Positions 25,562 through 34,228 of a stretch of DNA of 64,000 bases are shown piece by piece. The DNA lies in assembly GCA_020638395.1 (NCBI GenBank), contig JACKIP010000009.1, positions 1-64,000 on the forward strand, written 5' to 3'. This DNA is from Rhodospirillales bacterium (GTDB lineage Bacteria > Pseudomonadota > Alphaproteobacteria > Micavibrionales > Micavibrionaceae). Within the stretch, counting starts at the first letter, position 1, and each line of letters starts with the position of its first letter. Under the pieces are notes generated by a model. It saw nothing but the letters and a program-made list of their open reading frames with translations. It searched no databases and was not told the origin of the DNA. A program made the position numbers and the translations under genes.

Positions 25562-26212
25562 TTATTGCTTTTGCCGTGCCTGCGCAAAAAGTTCAAGGAA
25601 TTTCTTTTGATCGGGCATTTCTCCACTGGGTACGTACACATCTTTGCCAAAGACAATCGTCGGGGTTGAATAGGCCCCAAGGCTGAGGGCCAGATCCATA
25701 TTATCCTGAACCTTTTTGGCGGCGGCGGCGCTGTCCGTATCTTTGAGGAATTGCTCATAATCCAGGCCAATAATATCGCTCATGGTTTTGATTTCATCAT
25801 CATCATAGGTGCGTCCGGCCCCTTTCATGAAATAATCATGAACCGCCAGAAATTTCCCCTGCTTTCCGGCAGCATACGCCATGCGGGCCATGTGCTCGGA
25901 CTCATCGCCGAGGGCAGGAAGAAATTTGTACAGCAGCTCCACTTTGCCGTCCGCTTCTGCTGCTGCCCGGATCACCGGGTCAATCTGGTAGCAAAACGGG
26001 CAGCGATAATCGTAAAACATGGTGACCGTCAGGTCAGATGTTTTGGTGGCGGCTTCAATCACATGCCCCGGTGCGCTTTGTTGCAGCGCCCTTAAGGTCA
26101 TCCAGTTCTGGGCGGACAGGACTACAGCATAAAGAGCTGTGGCCGCAATTGCCACCAGAACAAGATTAAAGGGGGTGATGTATTTCCCCCATTCAGAAGG
26201 TTTCAGGGTCAT
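25562..26212 (-). CDS. Membrane-anchored DsbA-type thiol oxidoreductase
   Basis: A 216-residue protein with one N-terminal membrane segment (residues 16-34) and a periplasmic DsbA-like thioredoxin domain. The active site is CPFC (C71, C74) and the cis-proline loop is YSTPTIVF near residue 185. It likely oxidises or isomerises cysteines of exported proteins. It lies 8 bases downstream of another DsbA-type gene on the same strand, so the pair is an operon. PurQ follows after 34 bases. Confidence 0.88.
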   Translation of the reverse strand: MTLKPSEWGKYITPFNLVLVAIAATALYAVVLSAQNWMTLRALQQSAPGHVIEAATKTSDLTVTMFYDYRCPFCYQIDPVIRAAAEADGKVELLYKFLPALGDESEHMARMAYAAGKQGKFLAVHDYFMKGAGRTYDDDEIKTMSDIIGLDYEQFLKDTDSAAAAKKVQDNMDLALSLGAYSTPTIVFGKDVYVPSGEMPDQKKFLELFAQARQKQ

Positions 26213-26220
26213 ATTAGCGA

Positions 26221-26991
26221 TTACTCTGCCGCATCATCTTTTTTTGCATTACGAATTTCGTCAATCACGCCCTTCAGGCCATCATATCCGAGGTATCCGC
26301 GGTAAATCTGGTCATTAATAATAAAGCCGGGTGTGCCGCCAATTCCCAGATCACGGGCAACGGCAAGATGTTTCTCGATGGTGTCGACAATCTTTTTGTC
26401 TTTTGCGGCTTCTTCCAGTTTTGCGAGATCAAGCCTGCTGGCTTCTGCGAGTGTTTTCAGACTGTTTTCATCTTTTTGACCGGAAAACTTCATCAATGCT
26501 GTGTGAAAGTCGAAGTATTTATCCTGTTCTTCTGCGGCCAGAGACCATTTCGCAGCTTCGAGAGAGGAGTCTCCCAGAATAGGCATATCAACAAAGATCA
26601 CTTCAACATTTTTATCTGCTTCCAGAAGCAGAAGAATGTCCTGAAAGGCGCGTTTGCAATATCCGCAATTATAATCAAAGAATTCAATGATCTTGACATC
26701 CCCTTTTGGATTTCCAACGTGGGGCAGCGCATCACTCATCAGATATTCTTTGTGAGTATTCAGTTTTTCCACAGCTTCGGCTTCGGCTTTGGCCTGAGCG
26801 TCGATCTGGTGTTGCTGGATGGAATCCATTATAACGTTTGGATTTTCCCGAATAAAAGTTTCAATCAGGGTGTTTACTTCGTCTTTTTGGGCGACTGTCA
26901 GACCCGCAGGGGCATCTTCTGCATAGGAAAGTGTTGTCAGGGATGACGTCGTTAACAGTCCTAACGCACAAATAGTCAGAAATCGGGTCAC
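26221..26991 (-). CDS. Com1-like periplasmic DsbA family protein
   Basis: A 256-residue periplasmic thioredoxin-fold protein. A signal peptide (residues 1-24, ending around LSYA) precedes a helical N-terminal segment around ENPNVIMDSIQQ, the type seen in Com1/ScsC/BdbD-like oligomerising DsbA proteins. The active site is CGYC (C109, C112), and the cis-proline loop is GGTPGFII. Such trimeric relatives usually act as isomerases or oxidases. It heads a two-gene unit with the membrane-anchored DsbA. Confidence 0.88.
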   Translation of the reverse strand: MTRFLTICALGLLTTSSLTTLSYAEDAPAGLTVAQKDEVNTLIETFIRENPNVIMDSIQQHQIDAQAKAEAEAVEKLNTHKEYLMSDALPHVGNPKGDVKIIEFFDYNCGYCKRAFQDILLLLEADKNVEVIFVDMPILGDSSLEAAKWSLAAEEQDKYFDFHTALMKFSGQKDENSLKTLAEASRLDLAKLEEAAKDKKIVDTIEKHLAVARDLGIGGTPGFIINDQIYRGYLGYDGLKGVIDEIRNAKKDDAAE

Positions 26992-27108
26992 AGTTTTCTC
27001 CTTGTGAAAGTAATAATATTGATATCCTCCCTAATATAGGGGAGCCGGAGCTTAAGAGCAAACTTCTTTCATAAATTCCTGTACTTTTTTTAGGAAGCCC
27101 CCTTGTTA

Positions 27109-27137
27109 TTGCGGATTTCCAAGGTTTCTTCTATACT
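27109..27137 (+). promoter_or_regulatory. Sigma-70-type promoter of leuC
   Basis: TTGCGG at 27109-27114, a 17-base spacer and TATACT at 27132-27137. Transcription would start near 27144, giving a leader of about 53 bases. That leader is CA-rich just before the start codon and lacks a Shine-Dalgarno. Confidence 0.6.
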
Positions 27138-27196
27138 GCCGGGGCATTGCAAAGTTGCAAGGCCGCAGATGAGATAACCAACCAACAAACAAACAT

Positions 27197-28639
27197 ATGA
27201 GACCAGACATGCCGACAACTTCCGCTCCGCGTACGCTTTTCCAGAAAATATGGGACGACCATGTTGTGGATCGTCAGGAAGACGGCACCTGCACTATTTA
27301 TATCGACCGCCATCTGGTGCATGAAGTGACCAGCCCGCAGGCCTTTGAGGGATTGCGGATGGCGGGACGCAAAGTTCGCCGTCCGGATGCGACGCTGGCC
27401 GTGGCCGATCATAATGTTCCGACGTCGGACCGGGCGCAGGGCATTCTGGAGCCGGAAAGCCGCCTGCAGGTTGAAACACTTGAAAAAAATGCTGCCGGGA
27501 ATGGTATTACCTATTTTGGCATGAGCGATAAACGGCAGGGAATCGTGCACATTATCGGGCCGGAGCAAGGGTTTACTCAACCGGGAATGACAATCGTTTG
27601 CGGGGATTCTCATACCTCGACCCACGGTGCGTTTGGAGCGCTGGCCTTTGGAATTGGAACCTCGGAAGTTGAGCATGTGCTGGCTGCGCAGACTCTTATT
27701 CAGAAACCGGCAAAATCCATGCGGATCACGGTGGATGGAACGCTGGGGCCCGGAGTGACGGCAAAAGATATGATTTTAGCGATTATCGGCATGATCGGAA
27801 CGGCCGGCGGAACGGGATATGTCATTGAATATGCCGGCGAAGCGGTGCGCAATCTGTCAATGGAGGGGCGCATGACGATGTGTAATATGTCGATCGAAGG
27901 CGGGGCGCGTGCCGGGCTGATTGCACCGGATGCAACGACCTTTGCCTATCTGAAAGGCCGTCCGATGGCTCCCAAAGAAGATCTTTGGGAAAAAGCCGTC
28001 GCGTATTGGTCTACTCTGGCGTCTGACGAAGGGGCCATCTATGACAAAGAGATTACACTGCGCGCAGAAGATATCGCGCCGCTGGTAACCTGGGGAACCA
28101 GCCCACAGGACGTCGTGGCGGTTACCGGAACGGTGCCGGTGCGGGCCGATTTCAAAAATGAAGCGCAGCAACAGTCTTTTGACCGGGCGATGGAGTATAT
28201 GGGGCTGGTGCCGGGGCAAAAGGTAACAGATATCCGGATTGACAAGGTCTTTATTGGTTCCTGCACAAATGGACGGATCGAGGATCTGCGGGCTGCGGCT
28301 GAAATTGCTGCGGGTCAGAAAGTTGCGACGCATGTGACGCAGGCTATGATCGTGCCGGGATCTGGTCTGGTCAAGGCGCAGGCCGAAGCCGAAGGGCTGG
28401 ACAAGATTTTTATCGCGGCCGGATTTGACTGGCGGGAGCCAGGATGTTCCATGTGTCTGGCGATGAATGCTGACCGTCTGGAACCGGGAGAGCGCTGCGC
28501 ATCCACGTCTAACCGTAACTTTGAAGGACGGCAGGGACGGGGCGGGCGGACGCATCTGATGTCTCCGGCCATGGCCGCGGCCGCTGCAATTGCCGGTCAT
28601 CTGGTGGATGTCCGTTCCTTACCACCGGTTAAAACGTAA
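27197..28639 (+). CDS. leuC: LeuC, 3-isopropylmalate dehydratase large subunit
   Basis: Large subunit of isopropylmalate isomerase in leucine synthesis, an aconitase-family 4Fe-4S enzyme. It is 480 residues. The iron-sulfur cysteines are in IGSCTNGRIEDL and EPGCSMCLAMN; GDSHTSTHGAFGALAFG is the substrate-binding stretch. Two in-frame ATGs exist (27197 and 27209); the second starts PTTSAPRTLFQKIWD. The small-subunit gene leuD is not downstream, where a terminator and an unrelated hydrolase lie. Confidence 0.96.
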   Translation: MRPDMPTTSAPRTLFQKIWDDHVVDRQEDGTCTIYIDRHLVHEVTSPQAFEGLRMAGRKVRRPDATLAVADHNVPTSDRAQGILEPESRLQVETLEKNAAGNGITYFGMSDKRQGIVHIIGPEQGFTQPGMTIVCGDSHTSTHGAFGALAFGIGTSEVEHVLAAQTLIQKPAKSMRITVDGTLGPGVTAKDMILAIIGMIGTAGGTGYVIEYAGEAVRNLSMEGRMTMCNMSIEGGARAGLIAPDATTFAYLKGRPMAPKEDLWEKAVAYWSTLASDEGAIYDKEITLRAEDIAPLVTWGTSPQDVVAVTGTVPVRADFKNEAQQQSFDRAMEYMGLVPGQKVTDIRIDKVFIGSCTNGRIEDLRAAAEIAAGQKVATHVTQAMIVPGSGLVKAQAEAEGLDKIFIAAGFDWREPGCSMCLAMNADRLEPGERCASTSNRNFEGRQGRGGRTHLMSPAMAAAAAIAGHLVDVRSLPPVKT

Positions 28640-28647
28640 CGTTTCGG

Positions 28648-28676
28648 TATCACACGCACAAGGGCGTGTAATGACG
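28648..28676. repeat. Dispersed hairpin repeat B, copy 3
   Basis: TATCACACGC-ACAAGG-GCGTGTAATGACG, just after the leuC stop. The CACACGCACAAGG core is identical to copy 2 and near-identical to copy 1. Confidence 0.7.
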
Positions 28677-28773
28677 AAATTGAGGGGTAGTAAGTCCGTA
28701 AATCTGAAAAGATTGACTCGTTGGTATTTTTCGGGTAGTTTATAGAACATAAAGAGAACAATTGTGTCTTGCC

Positions 28774-28804
28774 CCCGCCGTCTGTCATGTCGGCGGGTTT
28801 TTTA
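28774..28804 (+). terminator. Intrinsic terminator downstream of leuC
   Basis: A perfect 7-bp stem (CCCGCCG at 28774-28780, CGGCGGG at 28791-28797) with a 10-base loop is followed by TTTTTTA. It separates leuC from the SGNH hydrolase gene. Confidence 0.8.
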
Positions 28805-28835
28805 TTTTCAACATTTTATTTAAGGAGTACATACC

Positions 28836-30140
28836 ATGCTGGGACTGGGACTTGGGCTTGGCCTGAAATCATATAAGGCCAAAATTGATGGGCTGCAACC
28901 ATTCGCAATTGACAAATTTGTTGCGATCGGGGCGTCGATTACGAATTATGCATTTGAAATACAGATCACCCGCACGCTGTGTGAAGCGATTGCGCTGCGC
29001 TTATATGGCAAAACACTGATTGTCAGTGAAGAAGCGACCGGCGGCAAGGGTGCCTCCGATCAGTTGGCGGATATGCCCGGCATTCTTGCCAATTATAGCG
29101 GGCAGAGCAATGTCGTGTTTGCCAATCATATGGGCGGGAATGATATCACCTATGGCACCGAGTTTCTCAATAAACCGCAGGTTGATCGTGATCGTCTTTT
29201 CGCAGATTATCAGGCCACCTGGGATCTGGTGAAAAATGCCGGACACCGCTTCTTTTCGTATGGTCTGACTTTCCGGAATATTGGCGGAACGACTTTGGAT
29301 AATGATCCGACGGCCCCGAAAGTGAATGAGCTGGGGGGCAGCTATACCTATAACCGGGACTGGATTTCCCAGATTTCGCAAAGCCGCGTTCCGTACCTGA
29401 TGCGGGGGGATGCAATGGGGTTGAGCCATTATGAATATACCCGCAGCGTTTATGACATGGTGTTGGATACGGATAATATTCACCCGACCGAAATCGGGGA
29501 TCTGATGATTGCGGTGAATATGTTTCTCGGCGTGATGGAAGCTTCGGAGGGGCGGCTGCGGGAGGCTCCGGTTGAGGTTAATTTTAATAATGCGTTCCAA
29601 AGCCCGTCAGTACCGGTCGATATTGTGATTGCCACACACACAATTGCCGGATCAATTGTCCCCAGTAATGCTAACATAAACTGGCTGGGGGCTCCGTATG
29701 GAACGACCAGCGGCCTTACACTTTATAGTGAAAGCCTGCATAATACAGATGGATCTGCCGCGAGTGGAGTCAGTGTTTTATATGCCGGGGCGAATAAATC
29801 TTTCCCCGTCTCAACGTTCGAGAGTGGAGATACCTCTGCCACACTGAATAATTCTATGTTGCGGAACTCCTATATCAGTGTGACCGGGTCTTCGGCGTCG
29901 GTTGCGGCGATGGTTTCCGGGCTGGAGCCAAACCGGACCTATGAAATTTCCATGTGCCGTATCCGGCAAACCGATATTCTGGTTTATGCGAACAGTGCGG
30001 CGGCCGTAGCGCCGACCACGGATGAAATTGCAACAATTTCCACCCGGGCCGACCCTTATGGACGGATTTTTGTTCGGGCCAAGGAAAACAGCGCAACCGA
30101 TAGTGTTGGGTTTTCAGGATTGCGCATTCGCAGCATTTGA
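28836..30140 (+). CDS. SGNH/GDSL-type hydrolase with C-terminal beta domain
   Basis: A 434-residue protein. The first 240 residues carry SGNH blocks: GASIT with nucleophile S34, HMGGND with N102, and DTDNIHPTE with D213 and H216. These enzymes deacylate sugars, lipids or peptidoglycan-linked groups. Residues 250-434 are Ser/Thr/Ala-rich and strand-like, possibly a carbohydrate-binding or fibre-like domain. The odd LGLGLGLG start resembles leader stretches in some phage tail-associated proteins, but no other phage gene is nearby. It starts behind a good AAGGAG site and has its own unit between a terminator and the amidase gene. Confidence 0.78.
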   Translation: MLGLGLGLGLKSYKAKIDGLQPFAIDKFVAIGASITNYAFEIQITRTLCEAIALRLYGKTLIVSEEATGGKGASDQLADMPGILANYSGQSNVVFANHMGGNDITYGTEFLNKPQVDRDRLFADYQATWDLVKNAGHRFFSYGLTFRNIGGTTLDNDPTAPKVNELGGSYTYNRDWISQISQSRVPYLMRGDAMGLSHYEYTRSVYDMVLDTDNIHPTEIGDLMIAVNMFLGVMEASEGRLREAPVEVNFNNAFQSPSVPVDIVIATHTIAGSIVPSNANINWLGAPYGTTSGLTLYSESLHNTDGSAASGVSVLYAGANKSFPVSTFESGDTSATLNNSMLRNSYISVTGSSASVAAMVSGLEPNRTYEISMCRIRQTDILVYANSAAAVAPTTDEIATISTRADPYGRIFVRAKENSATDSVGFSGLRIRSI

Positions 30141-30191
30141 CGAAACTCTATGCTCCACTTTTGCAGCAAATTCGTGTATACTGGAGGAAGC

Positions 30192-30908
30192 ATGACGATC
30201 TTTCACAAACCCTCGCCAAATTTTAACGATCGCCCCGGCGGGCAGCCTCCCGCCTATTTAATCTTGCATTATACCGGCATGAAAAACGCTGCGGATGCTT
30301 TGTCCCGGCTCTGCGGCAAAGACTCGCAGGTCAGCGCACATTACACCATTGATGAGGACGGCCTGATTTATCACCATGTCGATGTGAAAAAGCGGGCCTG
30401 GCATGCCGGGAAATCTTTCTGGCGCGGGATGAATGACATGAATGCCGCCTCGATCGGGATCGAGCTGGTTAATCCGGGGCATGAGTATGGATATCGGCCG
30501 TTTACATCTGCACAAATTTTTACGCTGATAACTTTGTGCAAAGAGATTATGCAGGAATATCCCATGCCGGCGCAAAATGTGCTGGCGCATTCCGATGTCG
30601 CGCCCGTTCGCAAGCAGGACCCGGGTGAGCTGTTTCCCTGGGCGGAATTGGCGGGGCACGGTATCGGGGTCTGGCCGGAGCCGACGGAGGCCGATATTGA
30701 AAAGGCTCGGACCTGGACTTTGGATGAGTATGTCTCCCATGTTCGCAGGTACGGCTATGATCCGGAGTGTGGGTATGAATATGCGTTACGCGCTTTTGAA
30801 CGCCATTTCGCGCCAGAGCTGATTCTGGGTACATCGCAGAATGAAAAAATCGCACAGGCACGTCTGGCTTGCCTTTTGCGCTTATATGGTGATAGAAATA
30901 AAGCCTGA
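30192..30908 (+). CDS. N-acetylmuramoyl-L-alanine amidase, AmpD/AmiD type
   Basis: A 238-residue amidase_2 enzyme that splits the MurNAc-L-Ala bond. Zn ligands and catalytic residues are visible: H26 in LILHYTG, E91 in IGIELVNPG, H133 in LAHSDVAP and D143 in RKQDPGELFPW. Residues 175-238 look like the helical peptidoglycan-binding tail of AmiD. No signal peptide is apparent, so it probably recycles muropeptides in the cytosol. The start at 30192 is supported by GGAGGAAG; the frame is open 14 codons upstream. Its stop lies directly against the rnpB gene. Confidence 0.9.
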   Translation: MTIFHKPSPNFNDRPGGQPPAYLILHYTGMKNAADALSRLCGKDSQVSAHYTIDEDGLIYHHVDVKKRAWHAGKSFWRGMNDMNAASIGIELVNPGHEYGYRPFTSAQIFTLITLCKEIMQEYPMPAQNVLAHSDVAPVRKQDPGELFPWAELAGHGIGVWPEPTEADIEKARTWTLDEYVSHVRRYGYDPECGYEYALRAFERHFAPELILGTSQNEKIAQARLACLLRLYGDRNKA

Positions 30909-31301
30909 TTTTCGGAAGATCGGATGGCTGCGGGGCTTTTGTTGCGTGTGTTTTGGGACTATTCCCGGAGCAGGCGGATCAAGGCTTCGAGGAAAGTCCG
31001 GGCATCATGGAAACACGGCGCCGGGGAAATCCCGGATGGAGTAATCCACTGGACAGGGCCACAGAAAAAATGTAGCTGGGAAAACAACCCCCAGTCATAA
31101 TGAAAAGGTGCGGTAAGAGCGCACCGCGCGACCGGTAACGGAAGCGGCATGGTAACCCCCGCCGGATGCAAGATCAAATAGGGGCCGCACATGATGCGTT
31201 TTCACATCGTGGCCCGGGTCGATCGCTTGACGAATCTGGTAACAGATTGCGCAGATGAATAGCCATCCCCGACAGAACCCGGCTTACAGGTCTTCCGAAA
31301 A
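30909..31301 (+). ncRNA. rnpB: RNase P RNA, catalytic subunit
   Basis: Type A RNase P RNA of about 390 bases that matures tRNA 5' ends. The conserved 5' segment GAGGAAAGTCCGGGC is near 30989, the GGCCACAGAAA and GGTGCGGTAAGAGCGCACC elements are in the middle, and CAGAACCCGGCTTACAGG is near 31273. Helix P1 is formed by TTTTCGGAAGATC (30909-30921) with GGTCTTCCGAAAA (31289-31301). Seven T residues follow at 31302-31308, so P1 may double as the terminator stem. Because the RNA begins at the amidase stop, its promoter must lie inside the amidase coding region; TTGCCT at 30869-30874 with ATAGAA at 30892-30897 is a weak candidate. Confidence 0.95.
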
Positions 31302-31316
31302 TTTTTTTCCTGTATA

Positions 31317-31433
31317 GAAGCCTCTGCAAAAGGTTTATGCCTAATTTTACAAAACCGTCATTCTGAGCGGAGCGAAGAATCTTTTGTTTCAATGGGTTAA
31401 GATCCTTCGCCTGCGGCTCAGGATGACGATTCT
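31317..31433. repeat. Dispersed palindromic element A, copy 3 (inverted relative to copy 1)
   Basis: Begins GAAGCCTCTGCAAAAGGTT, matching the complement of the right end of copy 1. It continues with TTTTACAAAACCGTCATTCTGAGC and the inner right arm GGCTCAGGATGACGATTCT. The second outer arm is missing. It lies just past the RNase P RNA terminator. Confidence 0.78.
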
Positions 31434-31441
31434 ATATTTTT

Positions 31442-31509
31442 CACCACGAATAAATACGAAGACACACCAAGACCTTCCTATTCGTGTCTATTTGTGTTCA
31501 TTCGTGGTT
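31442..31509. repeat. Imperfect palindrome with CCACGAAT / ATTCGTGG arms
   Basis: CACCACGAATAAATACGAAG on the left and a right arm ending GTGTTCATTCGTGG pair imperfectly. It seems distinct from elements A and B, and no second copy was found in this window. Confidence 0.5.
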
Positions 31510-31624
31510 CATGATGCTTTGTTTGTTTTTGGTACTTTGCGGTGAAAATCCGGGAGGGTGACGATGAAAAACGTTATTTCACTTCCCCTGATTTTGCGGT
31601 AGAAGGGGAGGAAAGATTATTCTG

Positions 31625-32761
31625 ATGCCTCAAACCGTTGCCATATTTCTGAATCAATGCCTGCCGCTCAGTGAAATTTTTGTGCGGCATCAGGCCGAAG
31701 CTTTGAAAGGATTTTCTCCGAAGCTGGTGGCATGCCGTCGAGTGACTCCGTCTGTTGCGGGAGAGGCTCTGCCACAGGTTTTTCTGAATAAAACCAATTT
31801 AAAAATGGAAAAAATACGGGAGCTTTTGTTTAAACTGACCCTGCGCAGCCGGGTGCTGGAAGAGGCGGTGCGGGAGTGTGATCTGATTCATGCGCATTTT
31901 GGTCCGACTGGCTGGCTGGCGAGTGGTCTTGCGCAGCGCACCGGAAAGCCTTTGATTGTGACCTGTCACGGCTTTGATGTGCTGAAAAACGATATCAGTC
32001 TGCGCCATGACGGAATGCTGCAAAAAATGTATTCGATGAATCGTGCTGCATTGGCGCAGCGCGCTGCAAAATTTATCTGTGTGTCCGAATATATTAAAAA
32101 GAGGGCAATCGCTTTCGGATTTCCGGAAGAAAAATGCGTGGTGCATTATATGGGGATTCCGCTCGTGCCGCATGAAACGCCCCGTCCATCTTCCCGGCCT
32201 CCAGAGGGGCCGATGCGCCTGATTGCGGTTGGGCGGCTTGTGCCTTTCAAGGGGCACGCCCGGTTGATTGAAGCGGTCGCCGAGGTTGAACGGCGCGGAT
32301 ACCCTGTCGAACTGCATATTGTGGGCGGTGGGGAGCTGCGGGATTCCCTTGAAGCGCAGGCGGCCCGCTCTTTAAAACAGTACAAATTCTGGGGAGGGCA
32401 GCCGCATGAAAAGGTGGTGTCCTTGATGCGCGAGAGCGATATTTTCTGTCATACCTCCCTGCACATGAGCAACGGTCAGACCGAGGCATTTGGGTTAGTG
32501 TTGCTTGAAGCCCAATGGGCGGGGCTTCCGGTGGTTGCGTTTGATTCCGGCGGAGTGCCCGAAGCAATGGCAGTGGGGCAAACAGGACTTCTGGCCCCCG
32601 AAGGCGACGTCAAAGCGTTTGCCGACGCCCTATGCCGCCTGATGGATGATCCGGTGCTGCTCGATAATTTTGCAAAAGCCGCGCCGCAATTTGTGCAGCA
32701 AAATTTTGACAGCCGCACACAAACCGCCAAACTGGAAGATCATTACCGGGACGTTTTGTAA
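31625..32761 (+). CDS. Family 4 glycosyltransferase
   Basis: A 378-residue GT-B fold enzyme of family GT4, a retaining glycosyltransferase usually acting on envelope polysaccharides or lipopolysaccharide. The N-terminal domain has IHAHFGPTGWLA and CHGFDV; the C-terminal domain has VGRLVPFKGHARLI and the EX7E nucleotide-sugar motif QTEAFGLVLLEAQWAG. It stands alone; the export genes at 20391-23317 are in the same window but not adjacent. Its stop lies inside the bidirectional hairpin at 32754. Confidence 0.9.
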   Translation: MPQTVAIFLNQCLPLSEIFVRHQAEALKGFSPKLVACRRVTPSVAGEALPQVFLNKTNLKMEKIRELLFKLTLRSRVLEEAVRECDLIHAHFGPTGWLASGLAQRTGKPLIVTCHGFDVLKNDISLRHDGMLQKMYSMNRAALAQRAAKFICVSEYIKKRAIAFGFPEEKCVVHYMGIPLVPHETPRPSSRPPEGPMRLIAVGRLVPFKGHARLIEAVAEVERRGYPVELHIVGGGELRDSLEAQAARSLKQYKFWGGQPHEKVVSLMRESDIFCHTSLHMSNGQTEAFGLVLLEAQWAGLPVVAFDSGGVPEAMAVGQTGLLAPEGDVKAFADALCRLMDDPVLLDNFAKAAPQFVQQNFDSRTQTAKLEDHYRDVL

Positions 32762-32783
32762 AAGCCCGGAGGCTTTTACAAAA
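32754..32783. terminator. Bidirectional terminator between GT4 and flotillin genes
   Basis: A perfect 13-bp inverted repeat (TTTTGTAAAAGCC, loop CGGA, GGCTTTTACAAAA). The stem begins inside the last codons of the glycosyltransferase and ends directly at the flotillin stop. The T/A-rich flanks act as U-tracts in both directions. Confidence 0.75.
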
Positions 32784-34139
32784 TTATGGTTTTTCGGTGG
32801 GAGTATCTTTTGATTTTGGCAGTTTTTGCGACTTATCGGAGGTCGTATTAACTCCAAATCGTTCCATCATGGCTTGCCCTTGCTCGGTTTGGGCCAGTCC
32901 TTCCAGCATAGCGGCCAGATTCGTTCCGCCTTTGGCAGAAAACATATCCATAACGTTATTGATGCCTTCTACGGGATTTCCGGAATTTACAATAATTTTA
33001 ATATCGGAAACTTTCAACGCTCCGGCCTGCTCAAGTCCGACCTGTTTTGTAGCGTTAATGGCTTCGATATTAACCAGATAACTTTGATAGCCCTTATTTT
33101 CTCCGATTTCTTTTGCAAGTTCGATCTGCGCTTGCACCGGTGCGAGTTGCATCGCCCGTTCCGCATCGGCCCGCGCTTCTCCTTCAACCTTGATGGCTTC
33201 GGCTTCTTTTTTCTTGGCTTCCAGATGTCCTTCTGCGCGAATGACCATAGAGACACGGTCTTCGTCGGCTTTAACGACATTCATATCTTTGTTAATTTCG
33301 GCACGTTTCACGTCATTTACCTGAACAACCGCCATTTCTTTTTCTTTTGTCAGGCGTTGTTGTTCTTTAATTTCCTGTGCGGCGCGTTCATTGGCAATCC
33401 CTACGGCCTGTGCTTTTTGTGCGGTCCTTTCCCCTACAGCCTGCAGGGCTTCCTGTTCTTTGATGTCGCGCTGCCGTTGTGCCTCGATTTCTGCCATCTC
33501 TGCATTTTTGATATTTTCGGCAACTTCCTGACGGCTTTCCATCTCGATTAAAGATTTCTTTTTCTCCATAATATTGTGGATCACAAGATTGCCGGTTGCA
33601 TCACGAATATCCATCAATTCAATACTTTTCACCGGGACGACTCCCCAGCTTTTCAACTGATCCTGCACGGCTTGCGTGAACTGTTCGCCGTATATGCTCC
33701 GTTCCAGCATAATCCGGTCAATATCATGAGAAGCGAGAATGGTTCTCACCGCACCCTGAACGATGGACAGCAACTGATTCTGCAATTCAGAGAAACTCTC
33801 AACGCGCTGAGCCGCCAGATTACTATCGGAAATTCTAAAGAATGCGACAATATCGACAACAAACGGCACGCGCCCGACGTCATAGGCTTCGTATCCAACC
33901 AAATTCAGGTCAAAGACCGAAACAGGCAATACAATTTTACTGACCCCGATCACTGGAACCCATGACGGCCATTCATAGTAAGTGTTACCATTCTTGGTGT
34001 CTTTTCCGTAAGACTTTGTATCTTGTCTGGATTGCACGATATGAACTTCGTTTGTCGGAACAACCCGCCGCAGCAAGAATGCAATCAGCAGTGCCAGAAC
34101 AACAATGCCTAAAACAACAGGCCCCGCAAAAAATGGCAT
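32784..34139 (-). CDS. Flotillin-like SPFH protein
   Basis: A 451-residue protein with one N-terminal membrane segment (residues 8-25), an SPFH domain (VVPTNEVHIVQSRQ onward) and a long Glu/Ala/Lys-rich coiled coil at about residues 185-345, the flotillin pattern. Bacterial flotillins organise membrane microdomains that host signalling and secretion complexes. The ATG at 34139 has GGAGG five bases upstream and is chosen over a TTG at 34142. The C terminus is Lys/Pro-rich. It lies 86 bases downstream of purA. Confidence 0.88.
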   Translation of the reverse strand: MPFFAGPVVLGIVVLALLIAFLLRRVVPTNEVHIVQSRQDTKSYGKDTKNGNTYYEWPSWVPVIGVSKIVLPVSVFDLNLVGYEAYDVGRVPFVVDIVAFFRISDSNLAAQRVESFSELQNQLLSIVQGAVRTILASHDIDRIMLERSIYGEQFTQAVQDQLKSWGVVPVKSIELMDIRDATGNLVIHNIMEKKKSLIEMESRQEVAENIKNAEMAEIEAQRQRDIKEQEALQAVGERTAQKAQAVGIANERAAQEIKEQQRLTKEKEMAVVQVNDVKRAEINKDMNVVKADEDRVSMVIRAEGHLEAKKKEAEAIKVEGEARADAERAMQLAPVQAQIELAKEIGENKGYQSYLVNIEAINATKQVGLEQAGALKVSDIKIIVNSGNPVEGINNVMDMFSAKGGTNLAAMLEGLAQTEQGQAMMERFGVNTTSDKSQKLPKSKDTPTEKP

Positions 34140-34228
34140 CAATGCCTCCCTCTAGTTATTAAAAATCAATAAGGCCTTAACCCTATAAAAGTCTTCTGAA
34201 TAATGCAACTTTTTTTGATTTATGCGGC

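Larger units (their letters stand above)
31302..31624. other. Repeat-rich intergenic region between rnpB and glycosyltransferase
   Basis: This 323-base gap starts with the rnpB T-run, then holds element A copy 3 and a second imperfect palindrome (31442-31509). The rest (31510-31624) has no recognisable signal. No coding frame is evident. Confidence 0.6.

Noticed and set aside
28836..30908. Prophage remnant (SGNH hydrolase plus amidase)
   Set aside because: No capsid, tail, terminase, holin or integrase gene; the amidase matches cellular AmpD/AmiD enzymes.
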